Position numbers and translations under genes: made by a program. A stretch of DNA of 64,000 bases, taken from the NCBI GenBank assembly GCA_965539935.1, contig CBETVX010000005.1, positions 13,262-77,261 of the forward strand. Reading direction: 5' to 3'. This DNA is from CBETVX01 sp965539935 (GTDB lineage Bacteria; Bacillota; Clostridia; Peptostreptococcales; Caminicellaceae). Of this stretch, positions 47,808 to 56,709 are shown piece by piece. How positions within the stretch are numbered: the first letter of the stretch is position 1; the number at the start of each line of letters is the position of its first letter. A model generated the notes under the pieces. That model was not told the origin of the DNA, did not search any database, and saw only the letters and a program-made list of their open reading frames with translations.

Positions 47808-47951
47808 TTTTATCACCTTAAAATTTTATACTTTAAATTAATTATATATTAGTTTTACAAAATTTACACATTTTCTTTTACATAATTTATTCAACTATAG
47901 TCTGCCATATCCATTACTATATTTAATGTCTACATATAATTTCCTATATAA

Positions 47952-47981
47952 TACAAAAACTCCAATGCATATACATTGGAG
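47952..47981 (-). terminator. Terminator of the 47997 coiled-coil gene
   Basis: CTCCAATG and CATTGGAG form a perfect 8-bp stem with a 6-nt loop, then TTTTTGTAT on the minus strand. It lies 16 bp after the stop codon. Confidence 0.82.
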
Positions 47982-47996
47982 GCTGTAACTATTACT

Positions 47997-48596
47997 TTAT
48001 TTTAAAAATTTTTTATCTAACTTATCTGTTTCCTCATGGCCAAGGGTATGATGTAAATACATGTAATAATTATTAACCCTTTCTTCTTTCTCAAATTTTT
48101 CTTCAAACATTTCACCTATTTTTTTTCTAATCTTTTTAATTTCTTCATCTAAATAATCTACCCTCTTTTTATCTTCCTTTATAAAGTTATAGGAAATCAA
48201 GACTGTTTCTTTTAAGAGCTGTAGATTAATATTTTCAATTTCCTTTGGCAACACTTCCATTTTAAATTGTATTTCATCGATTTCATCATTTATTTCAAGT
48301 AATTTATTTTTGGTCTCCTCTAATTTTAAAAGTGCTACTTCATTATTGTTATTATTTGCTTCATCAGATAATTTAAGTATTTTTCCAACAAGCCCTTTCT
48401 TTTCCTTTCTTTTAACTATGATTTGTCTATGAAGATCCTTCTCCTCCTTTACCAACTCTTTAAGTTTCTCCATTAGCTTTTTCATTTCCTTAGTTAAATT
48501 ATCTCCATATAATTTTATCCACTCTTTATCCTTTATTAAAGGAGGTATCTTATTTCTTTTCAATATATTTGGGTCAATATTCACATCTCTAGCCAT
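47997..48596 (-). CDS. Cytoplasmic coiled-coil protein of unknown function
   Basis: I do not recognise it. The 199-205 aa are mostly charged helix: heptads from about 40 to 120 and 135 to 190, with many Lys and Glu, no membrane span and no signal. A patch DVNIDPNILKRNKIPPLIKDKEWIKLYGD at the start (given in parts: DPNILKRNKIPPLI, DKEWIKLYGD) looks conserved in style. ATG 48596 has GGGAG 11 nt before it; an ATG at 48614 has none. It is divergent from splB and a terminator follows. It may act in sporulation, given the neighbour, but this is a weak inference. Confidence 0.6.
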   Translation of the reverse strand: MARDVNIDPNILKRNKIPPLIKDKEWIKLYGDNLTKEMKKLMEKLKELVKEEKDLHRQIIVKRKEKKGLVGKILKLSDEANNNNNEVALLKLEETKNKLLEINDEIDEIQFKMEVLPKEIENINLQLLKETVLISYNFIKEDKKRVDYLDEEIKKIRKKIGEMFEEKFEKEERVNNYYMYLHHTLGHEETDKLDKKFLK

Positions 48597-48742
48597 ATCT
48601 ATTACCGCTCCCATTACTTTAATGTTTTACTATATCATTATTCATTTATTATGTCGGCAATTTTACTTTTCATCTTTAACTTTATGATTATTTGGATATT
48701 CTAAATACAGTAGATCAATAATTTAAAAAGGAGGCATGTATA

Positions 48743-49768
48743 ATGAAACTTTGGATGCCAGACAGGGTATATTTTGAAGCCGAAGCCCTAAAGCATCCCA
48801 TAGGCAAAAGAATTGAAACTTTTTGTAAAAATAATGACATTGAAATATTACAAACAACAGCCCATCATCAAGTCAGAAACATTCCAGGCAAAACTGAAAA
48901 GGAAAAGTTCGCCAATGCAAAAAAGACTTTGGTAGTTGGTCTTAAAAAAAGCATGGATTTATGCGACTGTAGACCCTCTGCCCATTATCAATTTTCCCTT
49001 ATGACAAATTGTCCCGGTAACTGTGAGTACTGTTATCTTTTTTCTACCCAAGGAAAACGCCCCTATGTAAGGGTATATGTCAATATAGATGATATATTTA
49101 ATACCATCGATAAATATATAGAGAAGAATTTACCTAAAATCACTTATTTTGAAGCAGCAAGTACTGGAGATCCCCTAGGGGTAGAACATATTACAGGTAC
49201 ATTAAAGAAAAGTATAGAGCACTTCGGCAAACTAAAAAATGGTCGTTTACGAGTAGTAACTAAATATTCAAATGTAGATTCATTATTGGATATAAAGCAT
49301 AATGGTCATACTAGATTTAGATTTTCTATTAACTCAGATTATGTGATTGACAATTTTGAACACAATACCCATAGCCTAAAGGAAAGACTTGAAGCAGCGG
49401 GAAAAATGGCAAAGTCCGGTTATAAACTTGGCTTTATAATAGCCCCAATAATGCGTCATAATGAATGGAAATATCAATATAAAAGACTATTTGAAAATTT
49501 ATATAAAGAAATTGAAATCATTTCCCATGAAAATATTTCCTTTGAACTAATACAACATAGATTTACTCCATCAGCTAAAAAAGTTATTATGGAGAGATTT
49601 CCAAACACTAAACTAGATATGTATGAAAGTAAAAGAATGAAAAAATGGGGCAGATATGGTAGGATAAAATATGTATATACTAAAGAAGATGCCACAGAAA
49701 TTAAAAACTATATTACAATGTTAATAAAAAAATACTTCCCCAATGGTAAAATTGAATATTTCACATGA
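48743..49768 (+). CDS. splB: Spore photoproduct lyase
   Basis: SplB is a radical SAM enzyme that repairs spore photoproduct in DNA during germination. The 341-aa protein has the cluster cysteines C90, C94 and C97 (CPGNCEYC) with Y96 and Y98, and the DNA/AdoMet motifs of the family. In Bacillus the hydrogen donor is Cys141, in EAACTSD; here the matching segment reads FEAASTGDP with Ser140. Cys74 and Cys76 (MDLCDC) are present, and a Cys74 has been proposed as donor in clostridial SPL as I recall. The start has AAAGGAGG before it. No splA is next to it. Confidence 0.93.
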   Translation: MKLWMPDRVYFEAEALKHPIGKRIETFCKNNDIEILQTTAHHQVRNIPGKTEKEKFANAKKTLVVGLKKSMDLCDCRPSAHYQFSLMTNCPGNCEYCYLFSTQGKRPYVRVYVNIDDIFNTIDKYIEKNLPKITYFEAASTGDPLGVEHITGTLKKSIEHFGKLKNGRLRVVTKYSNVDSLLDIKHNGHTRFRFSINSDYVIDNFEHNTHSLKERLEAAGKMAKSGYKLGFIIAPIMRHNEWKYQYKRLFENLYKEIEIISHENISFELIQHRFTPSAKKVIMERFPNTKLDMYESKRMKKWGRYGRIKYVYTKEDATEIKNYITMLIKKYFPNGKIEYFT

Positions 49769-49792
49769 TTTAATCTAATAATTATTAAACAC

Positions 49793-49821
49793 AAAAGCTG
49801 CCTCATTTTGAGGCAGCTTTT
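49793..49821. terminator. Bidirectional terminator between splB and nrdG
   Basis: AAAAGCTGCCTCA and TGAGGCAGCTTTT form a perfect 13-bp stem with a TTT loop. A and T runs on both sides serve splB (plus) and nrdG (minus). Confidence 0.92.
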
Positions 49822-50367
49822 TTATCTAGCCAATGGTATTTCTTCTATGCTATAAATCTCTTCAAACAATACGGGTTTTTTATATTTCAATGATTTTTTT
49901 ACATCTAAAATTCTTTGATTTTCTGAACCTCTAAATTTTAAAAGTAGATTTTTCTTCTGTATTATAAAGGGGCCATCAACTAATACATCTATAAGGTTTA
50001 AAAATTCTAACCATCCTTTTTTATAATTTATACTATTTTTATTAGTAATTTCTTCTATAGTATATCCCGTATAACACCAAATATCTAGTCCCATGTTTTT
50101 GGCTTCTTTAGCTATTTCTATACACTGTATTGGTTGTTCAAAGGGTTCACCCCCACTGAAGGTGATTCCTTTATGTAGTTCAAGTTCTTTAAGCTGATTT
50201 ATAATATCTTTAGTTTCCATAAGAAATCCACCGTCAAAATCATGGGTTGAAGGATTGTGACATCCTTTACATTTATGTTTACATCCCTGGGTCCAAATTA
50301 CAGCCCTAAGCCCTGGGCCATCTACTATACTATCTCTAGTTAACCCATGGGATAATCTTATAAGCAT
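49822..50367 (-). CDS. nrdG: Anaerobic ribonucleotide reductase activating protein
   Basis: NrdG is a radical SAM enzyme that generates the glycyl radical on NrdD. The 181-aa protein has the CX3CX2C motif CKHKCKGC near residue 30, and GLRAVIWTQGCKHKCKGCH with the usual GITFSGGEPFEQ. It lies 12 bp after nrdD on the same strand; a bidirectional terminator follows. The length is slightly above the short forms but normal for clostridia. Confidence 0.96.
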   Translation of the reverse strand: MLIRLSHGLTRDSIVDGPGLRAVIWTQGCKHKCKGCHNPSTHDFDGGFLMETKDIINQLKELELHKGITFSGGEPFEQPIQCIEIAKEAKNMGLDIWCYTGYTIEEITNKNSINYKKGWLEFLNLIDVLVDGPFIIQKKNLLLKFRGSENQRILDVKKSLKYKKPVLFEEIYSIEEIPLAR

Positions 50368-50379
50368 TTAATCACTTCC

Positions 50380-52755
50380 TTAGTTGCTTCTATTAAGACC
50401 GTGTTTAGTTCTGTCTTTTACTTCTGCAAGTTTTGCATTGTTGAATCTATCTATAGTTCCAACTAAATAACCTGTAATTCTTCTTATTCTTTCGAACTTA
50501 ATACCGTCATCCTCTGTTCTTCCACATTTTGGACAAACCTCGTCTATAACTCCATTATATCCACAAACAGGATCCCTATCAACAGGATGGTTTATACTAC
50601 CATATCCTATGCCTTCTCTATGCATTGCCCTAACTACAGTTTCAAAGGCCTCTAAGTTGTCTGAAGGTTTACCATCAAGCTCAATATACGTTATATGGCC
50701 TGCATTAGTTAATTCATGATAGGGTGCCTCTAATCTAATTTTCTCTAAGGCACTTATTTTATGATAAACGGGTACATGGAATGAGTTAGTATAATAATCT
50801 CTGTCGGTTACACCCTTGATTTCACCAAAAATCTCTTTGTCAATTCTAGTAAATCTTCCTGATAGGCCTTCCGCAGGAGTAGCAATCAATGAGAAATTAA
50901 GCTTATATTTTTCTGCCGTTTTATCAAGTTTATCCCTCATATATTTCACTATCTTGTATCCAAGTTCCTGTGCTTCTTCACTTTCACCATGATGCTTTCC
51001 TATTAAGGCCTTAAGACATTCAGCAAGTCCAATGAAGCCAACTGTTAGGGTTCCATGTTTTATTATTTCACTTAGGCTATCATTCCAGTTTAATTTTTCA
51101 GAATCAATCCATACTCCTTGTCCCATTAGGAATGGGAAGTTTTTAACCCTTTTACTTTGTTGTACTTGTAATCTCTCTAATAGCTGTTCTATTACTAAAT
51201 CTATTTTTTCATCTAAATCATTGAAAAATCCATCTAAATCAGTTTCCCCTTTAACTGCCTGACCATGTTTTATCCCTAGTCTAGGAAGATTTATTGACGT
51301 AAAGGAAATATTTCCTCTCCCAGTAACTACTTCTTTAGTTTTATCATAAACATTTCCTATAACTCTAGTTCTACATCCCATGTAAGTGGCTTCAGTTTCC
51401 GGTCTTCCTTCCTTATAATACTGGGCATTAAATGGTGAGTCTAGGAAACTAAAGTTAGGAAATAATCTTTTAGCCGATACCCTACAGGAAAGTTTAAATA
51501 AATCATAATTAGGATCATCTTCATTGAAGTTAACTCCACTTTTAACTTTAAATATTAATATTGGGAATATTGGAGTTTCACCATTTCCTAAGCCTGCTTC
51601 GGTAGCAAGTAGTAGATTTTTTATTACTAATCTACCTTCCTCCGATGTATCTGTACCAAAGTTTATACTACTAAATGGAACTTGAGCCCCTGCCCTTGAA
51701 TGCATAGTATTTAAATTATGTATAAAGGCCTCCATTGCTTGGTAGGTTTTTCTATCTGTCTCTTTATTGGCATACTTTCTTACAAGCTTATTTATCTTAG
51801 AAGCTGTAGAAACGTCGGTATCAAGTTTTTCCATTAGAATCTTAATTTCTTGCTCTTTAAATACAGAACTATTTCCCAAGGCTAATTTTTCATTTGTGGA
51901 TTCTTCACACTTAACAATTATATCCTTAGCTAATTTATCAGCTTCATTATCTAATATGTCAAAATGTAGTGTTAATGCCTTTGATAAGTTGCTTAGATAT
52001 ATTTTCCTAAAGGTCTTTCTAACTCCCGGTGCAAGTCCAAAATCAAAGGTTGGTATACTTTGACCACCATGTTGATCATTTTGGTTAGATTGAATTGCTA
52101 TAGCAGCTAGTGCAGCGTAACTCATGATGTCTTGAGGTTCCCTTACAAATCCATGTCCTGTAGAAAATCCATTCTTGAATAGTTTCAAGATATCTATTTG
52201 AGTACAAGTAAGGGTTCCCATATTAAAGAAGTCCATATCATGTATATGTATATCTCCATTTTCATGGGCATAGGAATGTTCAGGCTTTAGCAAATGACTT
52301 TTGCAAAATTCCTTTGAAACTGCACTTCCATATTGAAGCATTGTACCCATGGCAGTATTACCATCTATATTTGCATTTTCCCTTTTTATATCGCTTTCAG
52401 AAGCATCCTTTAAGGTAATACTTTCTATCTCCTTCATTAGGCGAGTTCTAGCCTCTCTTATTCTACTACGCTCTGCTCTATATAGTATATATGCTTCACT
52501 AGTCTTAGCATGTCCTTTTTCAATTAAAACTTTTACAACAGTGTCTTGTACTTGTTCAACTGTAGGTATCTCTGAATGATATCTCTTTCCCAACATTAAA
52601 ACTACTTCTTCAGTAAGTTTTTCCGCAATCTCATAGGATGCCCTTTCCCCTTCTTTTTCCGCCACAGATTTTGCAGCCTTGTAAATGGCAGCCGTAATTT
52701 TTTCAGGAACAAAAGGTATTATTCTCCCATCCCGTTTTTTAATTTTATCAATCAT
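50380..52755 (-). CDS. nrdD: Anaerobic (class III) ribonucleoside-triphosphate reductase
   Basis: NrdD makes deoxynucleotides without oxygen. The 791 aa contain an ATP-cone allosteric domain (about 1-95), the barrel, a C-terminal zinc-binding set (VCGYNG, CPKCG) and the glycyl-radical motif RITGY with Gly762 near the end. It needs NrdG, encoded next. The presence of class III enzyme only indicates an anaerobe, although other classes may lie outside the window. Its promoter has a striking palindrome (52795-52817). Confidence 0.97.
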   Translation of the reverse strand: MIDKIKKRDGRIIPFVPEKITAAIYKAAKSVAEKEGERASYEIAEKLTEEVVLMLGKRYHSEIPTVEQVQDTVVKVLIEKGHAKTSEAYILYRAERSRIREARTRLMKEIESITLKDASESDIKRENANIDGNTAMGTMLQYGSAVSKEFCKSHLLKPEHSYAHENGDIHIHDMDFFNMGTLTCTQIDILKLFKNGFSTGHGFVREPQDIMSYAALAAIAIQSNQNDQHGGQSIPTFDFGLAPGVRKTFRKIYLSNLSKALTLHFDILDNEADKLAKDIIVKCEESTNEKLALGNSSVFKEQEIKILMEKLDTDVSTASKINKLVRKYANKETDRKTYQAMEAFIHNLNTMHSRAGAQVPFSSINFGTDTSEEGRLVIKNLLLATEAGLGNGETPIFPILIFKVKSGVNFNEDDPNYDLFKLSCRVSAKRLFPNFSFLDSPFNAQYYKEGRPETEATYMGCRTRVIGNVYDKTKEVVTGRGNISFTSINLPRLGIKHGQAVKGETDLDGFFNDLDEKIDLVIEQLLERLQVQQSKRVKNFPFLMGQGVWIDSEKLNWNDSLSEIIKHGTLTVGFIGLAECLKALIGKHHGESEEAQELGYKIVKYMRDKLDKTAEKYKLNFSLIATPAEGLSGRFTRIDKEIFGEIKGVTDRDYYTNSFHVPVYHKISALEKIRLEAPYHELTNAGHITYIELDGKPSDNLEAFETVVRAMHREGIGYGSINHPVDRDPVCGYNGVIDEVCPKCGRTEDDGIKFERIRRITGYLVGTIDRFNNAKLAEVKDRTKHGLNRSN

Positions 52756-52794
52756 ATAAATCTCCCTTCTTTACTGCATTTTGTATATTTAATA

Positions 52795-52827
52795 ATCTAT
52801 ATATACTATATATAGATAAGTTGTCAA
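52795..52827 (-). promoter_or_regulatory. nrdDG promoter with palindromic operator
   Basis: On the minus strand a perfect TTGACA (52827-52822) precedes a -10 region TATATA (spacing 16 or 18). The -10 is embedded in a perfect palindrome ATCTATATATA-C-TATATATAGAT at 52795-52817. Such a site over the -10 suggests a repressor, possibly NrdR, though it does not match the NrdR box well. Confidence 0.5.
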
Positions 52828-53162
52828 CAAAAAATACCCTCGAAATTAAAAAGGGTTTATTAATAATATCTATCTCAACCTATATTTTGATATATCTATT
52901 CTAGCAAATTATTATCTGAATTTCAAAAAGTCTATATCTATATTCTGGCTATATATTTGAAGTTTTCTTTTAAAATTCTCCATTATTCTCTCTTATTCTT
53001 ATATTTTTGATAAAGATAAAAAATGATATGAAAGTACTATATATAACAATTCCATATATGGTAGAAAATTGAATTTTATACATATTATTAATAATATAAT
53101 AGACAAAATTTTTCAATGATGCTAAAATAGAATGGTAAAATTATGATAGGAGATGATTTAAG
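52828..53162. other. Divergent region between nrdD and the yeiH-like gene
   Basis: Together with the promoter above this 407-bp gap holds no gene that I can see. It is AT-rich with repeated TATATC/GATATA words (for example near 52930-52960), which may be extra operator half-sites. A weak hairpin ACCCT/AGGGT lies near 52837-52857. Promoter of the plus-strand gene is not clear. Confidence 0.4.
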
Positions 53163-54089
53163 TTGGAGAAGATGAAAAAAATATTAGGAAATGAATTATT
53201 TTTTCCAGTATTAGTTCTAATTAGTTTTTTTATATCAACTCCCCTTGCACTAGTAACGGGCATTATTCTTAGTTTTACAGGACTATTTTATAAGCCTAAA
53301 AATCTCTCAAAATTAAGAAAGCGTACCTTAGAAGCCGCTGTGGTTTTATTGGGATTTGGTCTAAATATGCAGCAAGTATTTGAAGTGGGTTCTAAAGGAA
53401 TGCTTCAAACTGCTTTAGCACTTTTTGTTCTAGTTTTTCTTGGTATTTTTTTAGGAAAAATGTTTAATCTTCATAAAAATATTGGTACTCTCATTAGTTG
53501 TGGTACTGCAATATGTGGAGGTAGCGCTATTGCAGCAGTAGCTCCTGTTATAGATGCCGATGACAATGAAATTGCAGTTTCAACTGGAGTAGTATTTCTT
53601 TTAAATGCCATTGCATTATTTCTATTCCCTTTCTTAGGAAATACCCTGGATATGACATCGGAAAGTTTTGGGCTTTGGTCTGCCCTCAGTATACATGATA
53701 CAAGTTCAGTGGTAGGTGCTGCAGCTGCCTTTAGTCCAGAAGCTCTTAAAATAGCTACATTAGTAAAACTTACCCGTACCCTATGGATAATACCTATTAG
53801 TTTATTTTTTGGAGTTCTCTATGGAACTAAGAAAAATATTAAGTTTCCGATTTTTATTATATTTTTCTTAATTTCTGTTGCTATAGCAAGTGCATTCCCA
53901 GCACCATTTTATAAAGAAATATTTGCCTTTGGCAAGAAACTAATGGCTCCAGCTCTCTTTATGGTTGGTTTTGCAATAGAGCCTGATTTTTTAAAAAGGG
54001 TAGGTACAAAGGGGATCATCTTTGGAAGTCTACTTTGGTTTGTATCTATATGTTTAGGATATGTGATTGCCACAAGTGTAGTATTATAA
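53163..54089 (+). CDS. YeiH/UPF0324 family putative anion exporter
   Basis: The 308-aa protein has about ten hydrophobic spans with the family motifs LLGFGLNMQQV, SCGTAICGGSAIAAVAPVI and SIHDTSSVVGAAA. Relatives are proposed to export sulfate or other anions; transport has rarely been shown. TTG 53163 lies 10 nt after AGGAG; ATG 53172 is an alternative. It stands alone with a terminator behind it, so its substrate cannot be told from context. Confidence 0.88.
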   Translation: MEKMKKILGNELFFPVLVLISFFISTPLALVTGIILSFTGLFYKPKNLSKLRKRTLEAAVVLLGFGLNMQQVFEVGSKGMLQTALALFVLVFLGIFLGKMFNLHKNIGTLISCGTAICGGSAIAAVAPVIDADDNEIAVSTGVVFLLNAIALFLFPFLGNTLDMTSESFGLWSALSIHDTSSVVGAAAAFSPEALKIATLVKLTRTLWIIPISLFFGVLYGTKKNIKFPIFIIFFLISVAIASAFPAPFYKEIFAFGKKLMAPALFMVGFAIEPDFLKRVGTKGIIFGSLLWFVSICLGYVIATSVVL

Positions 54090-54100
54090 AATGATAAATT

Positions 54101-54142
54101 AAGGCAAAGTAATCTTTTAAATGGATATACTTTGCCTTTTCT
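54101..54142 (+). terminator. Terminator of the yeiH-like gene
   Basis: AAGGCAAAGTA and TACTTTGCCTT form a perfect 11-bp stem with a 16-nt loop, then TTCTTTCC. It may also affect thrB from the other side. Confidence 0.75.
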
Positions 54143-54150
54143 TTCCCTTC

Positions 54151-55038
54151 TTATTCTTTATATACTGTCGCTCCCTCTTGATCAATGTATAATTTCTTAA
54201 TATCTACTGCATATTCTAATCTTTCTGTATGTTTCTTTATCTTATCATAAAAGTCTATATTGTCCCTATGAACCATTGCCATGATAGTAGGTCCTGCGCC
54301 ACTTAAAAAAACTCCTAAACTTCCTAATTCTTCACATTTACTTACTATTTCATCGTATTGAGGAATCAGTTTACTTCTATAGGGCTCATGCAATTTATCT
54401 TTACATGCTTCCTTTAAAAGACCATATTCTCCATTGAATAAGGCCGAAACCAAAAGTGATACCCTTCCTACATTGTATACCCCATGGGTATATGGTATAT
54501 CTTTAGGAAGAACCTCTCTAGCTTCCTTTGTTGATAACCTAAAATCAGGGATAAATCCGTAGAAACTAATATCCTTTGGAGTTTTAATTTTACTATATAG
54601 TATATTTTCTCCACTAGAAATTGCCACAGTGATACCTCCTAATAGGGCTGGGGCTACATTATCGGGATGTCCTTCTATCTCTGTTGCAATCTCTAATATT
54701 TGTTTTTTATTTAATATCCCTCCTGCAAGTTCATTAGCTCCTAATACACCGCCAATTATACATGAAGCACTACTACCTAAGCCCCTAGATATGGGAATAT
54801 TACTTTCTATCTTAATTCTTACACCCTTTAGGTCATATCCAATTTTATTTAAAGTTTTTTCCATTGAAGTGTAAACTAAATTATCTTTATTTGCAAATTC
54901 CTTTTCGCATCCTTCAATGAAAATATCTCCTTCAATTTCTTCAAAATAAAAGTTATTATATAAATTAAGGGCTAGTCCAAGACAATCAAAACCTGGTCCA
55001 ATATTTGCGCTTGTGGCTGGAACTCTTACCTTTATCAT
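54151..55038 (-). CDS. thrB: Homoserine kinase
   Basis: ThrB phosphorylates homoserine for threonine synthesis. The 295-aa GHMP kinase shows the start VRVPATSANIGPGFDCLG, the ATP loop PISRGLGSSASCIIGG, and the C-terminal SGAGPT motif. ATG 55038 has AGGTG 6 nt upstream; the more upstream GTG and ATG overlap that site. It follows thrC directly, so the two are co-transcribed. hom (homoserine dehydrogenase) is not in the window. Confidence 0.96.
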   Translation of the reverse strand: MIKVRVPATSANIGPGFDCLGLALNLYNNFYFEEIEGDIFIEGCEKEFANKDNLVYTSMEKTLNKIGYDLKGVRIKIESNIPISRGLGSSASCIIGGVLGANELAGGILNKKQILEIATEIEGHPDNVAPALLGGITVAISSGENILYSKIKTPKDISFYGFIPDFRLSTKEAREVLPKDIPYTHGVYNVGRVSLLVSALFNGEYGLLKEACKDKLHEPYRSKLIPQYDEIVSKCEELGSLGVFLSGAGPTIMAMVHRDNIDFYDKIKKHTERLEYAVDIKKLYIDQEGATVYKE

Positions 55039-55047
55039 ATTCATCAC

Positions 55048-56538
55048 CTATTTTATTAATATTTCTGAGATTACATTTTTGATTTCAGAAGTTTTACATG
55101 TCTTTTTATGTAATACTTCTCTTTTGTCTATATTCTCAATGGCCTTTGGTATTTCTAATTTGCATAATTGTGCCATAATCTCTATCAGTTCTATTTCGTC
55201 ATACCTCTTATATTCTGGAGCTACAGCCTCCATTACGCTCTTAGGAAATTTAAAGGGACTTGCTGTAGAGGCTATGATTGTTGGACTTTCATCACCAGTA
55301 TCCTCTACATACTTCCTATATACATTAAAAGCAACGGCAGTGTGGGTATCAACTAGGTATGTGTACTCATCATAAAGATTTTTTATGGTATCTATAGTTT
55401 CACCATCGGTGGCATATCCTCCATAAAAATCCTTTAAACCTTCCTTCATAGTATGGGTTATTTCATACACCCCTTCTTTGCTAAGTCTTTCCATCATTTC
55501 TTTTATAAATTCATAATCCCTATCACATAGTTCAAATAATAATCTTTCTAAATTGCTTGAAACTAATATATCCATTGAAGGTGATATGGTCTTTTTAAAA
55601 TCCCTTCTTTTATCATATATACCTGTATTTATGAAGTCATATAGCACGTTATTCTCATTTGAAGCACAGATAAGCTTATTTACTGGTAGTCCCATTTTTT
55701 TGCCATAGTAGGCAGCTAAAATATTTCCAAAGTTACCCGTTGGCACTACTATATTGATTTTTTGATTTTCACTTATTTCTCCACTTTTGAGTAATCTTAA
55801 ATATGCATAAAAATAATAAACTATCTGAGGTATTAATCTTCCGATATTAATTGAATTTGCAGATGAAAACATAAAACCTTTTTTGTCCAATAGTTCATTA
55901 AACTCTTTATCTCTAAAAACCTCTTTGACAGAACTTTGTGCATCATCAAAATTTCCATCTATTCCTATTACGTAGGTATTATCTCCTCTTTGAGTTATCA
56001 TCTGCTTCCTCTGTATTTTACTAACTCCATCCTTAGGAAAGAAAACAATTATTTTAGTTCCTTCTACATTTGCAAATCCTTCTAAGGCTGCCTTTCCAGT
56101 ATCCCCTGAAGTTGCAGTTAAAATGACTATTTCTTTATCTAGCTTTTCTTTCTTAGCAGATTTTTGGAGTAGTTTCGGTAATATGGAAAGGGCCATATCC
56201 TTAAAGGCCAATGTTGGTCCATGATAAAGCTCTAGAAAAAAAGAATCTCCTACTTTTTTTAGTGGAGCAATTTCTTCCGTGTCAAATTTTGAATCATAGG
56301 CCTCATCTATAGATTCTTTAAGGTCTTTTTCATCAAAATCAGCTAGATACTGCTTCAAAATATACATTGCCAATTCTTTATAGGTATAGTCCTTTAATTT
56401 ATCCAAGGGATCAGTAATCCTTGGGAAATTTACAGGCACATATAAACCACCATCGGAAGCTAGTCCCTTTAAAATAGCCTGATGGGACGATACTATTTCT
56501 TCCTTGCTTCTAGTGCTTTTATAAAGAAGTTCAGTCAT
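55048..56538 (-). CDS. thrC: Threonine synthase
   Basis: ThrC turns O-phosphohomoserine to threonine with PLP. The 496-aa protein is of the longer (yeast/E. coli-like) class: the N-terminal YKSTRSKEEIVSSHQAILKGLASDGGLYVP, PLP lysine in LAFKDMALSIL (about K115), and TSGDTGKAALEGF. It leads the thrC-thrB pair. Start ATG 56538 after AGGTGATT. Confidence 0.96.
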   Translation of the reverse strand: MTELLYKSTRSKEEIVSSHQAILKGLASDGGLYVPVNFPRITDPLDKLKDYTYKELAMYILKQYLADFDEKDLKESIDEAYDSKFDTEEIAPLKKVGDSFFLELYHGPTLAFKDMALSILPKLLQKSAKKEKLDKEIVILTATSGDTGKAALEGFANVEGTKIIVFFPKDGVSKIQRKQMITQRGDNTYVIGIDGNFDDAQSSVKEVFRDKEFNELLDKKGFMFSSANSINIGRLIPQIVYYFYAYLRLLKSGEISENQKINIVVPTGNFGNILAAYYGKKMGLPVNKLICASNENNVLYDFINTGIYDKRRDFKKTISPSMDILVSSNLERLLFELCDRDYEFIKEMMERLSKEGVYEITHTMKEGLKDFYGGYATDGETIDTIKNLYDEYTYLVDTHTAVAFNVYRKYVEDTGDESPTIIASTASPFKFPKSVMEAVAPEYKRYDEIELIEIMAQLCKLEIPKAIENIDKREVLHKKTCKTSEIKNVISEILIK

Positions 56539-56626
56539 ACAATCACCTACTTGTTAAGAATTTGTAATCTTTTATACTATATTATAACAGAGGTCTTTCA
56601 GAAAAAATAGACAATTTCTATCTTTT

Positions 56627-56675
56627 GATATAAATAAAAAAGCCTGGGAGTTTATCAATACTCCACAGACTTTTT
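56627..56675 (-). terminator. Terminator of the tkt-containing unit
   Basis: A bulged hairpin (AAAAAG, CTG, GGAGT paired with ACTCC, CAG, CTTTTT) lies 34 bp after the transketolase stop codon. On the minus strand TTTTTTATTTAT follows. Confidence 0.72.
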
Positions 56676-56709
56676 CATTTTATAGTAGTTATAAACTTTG
56701 AGATTAGTT

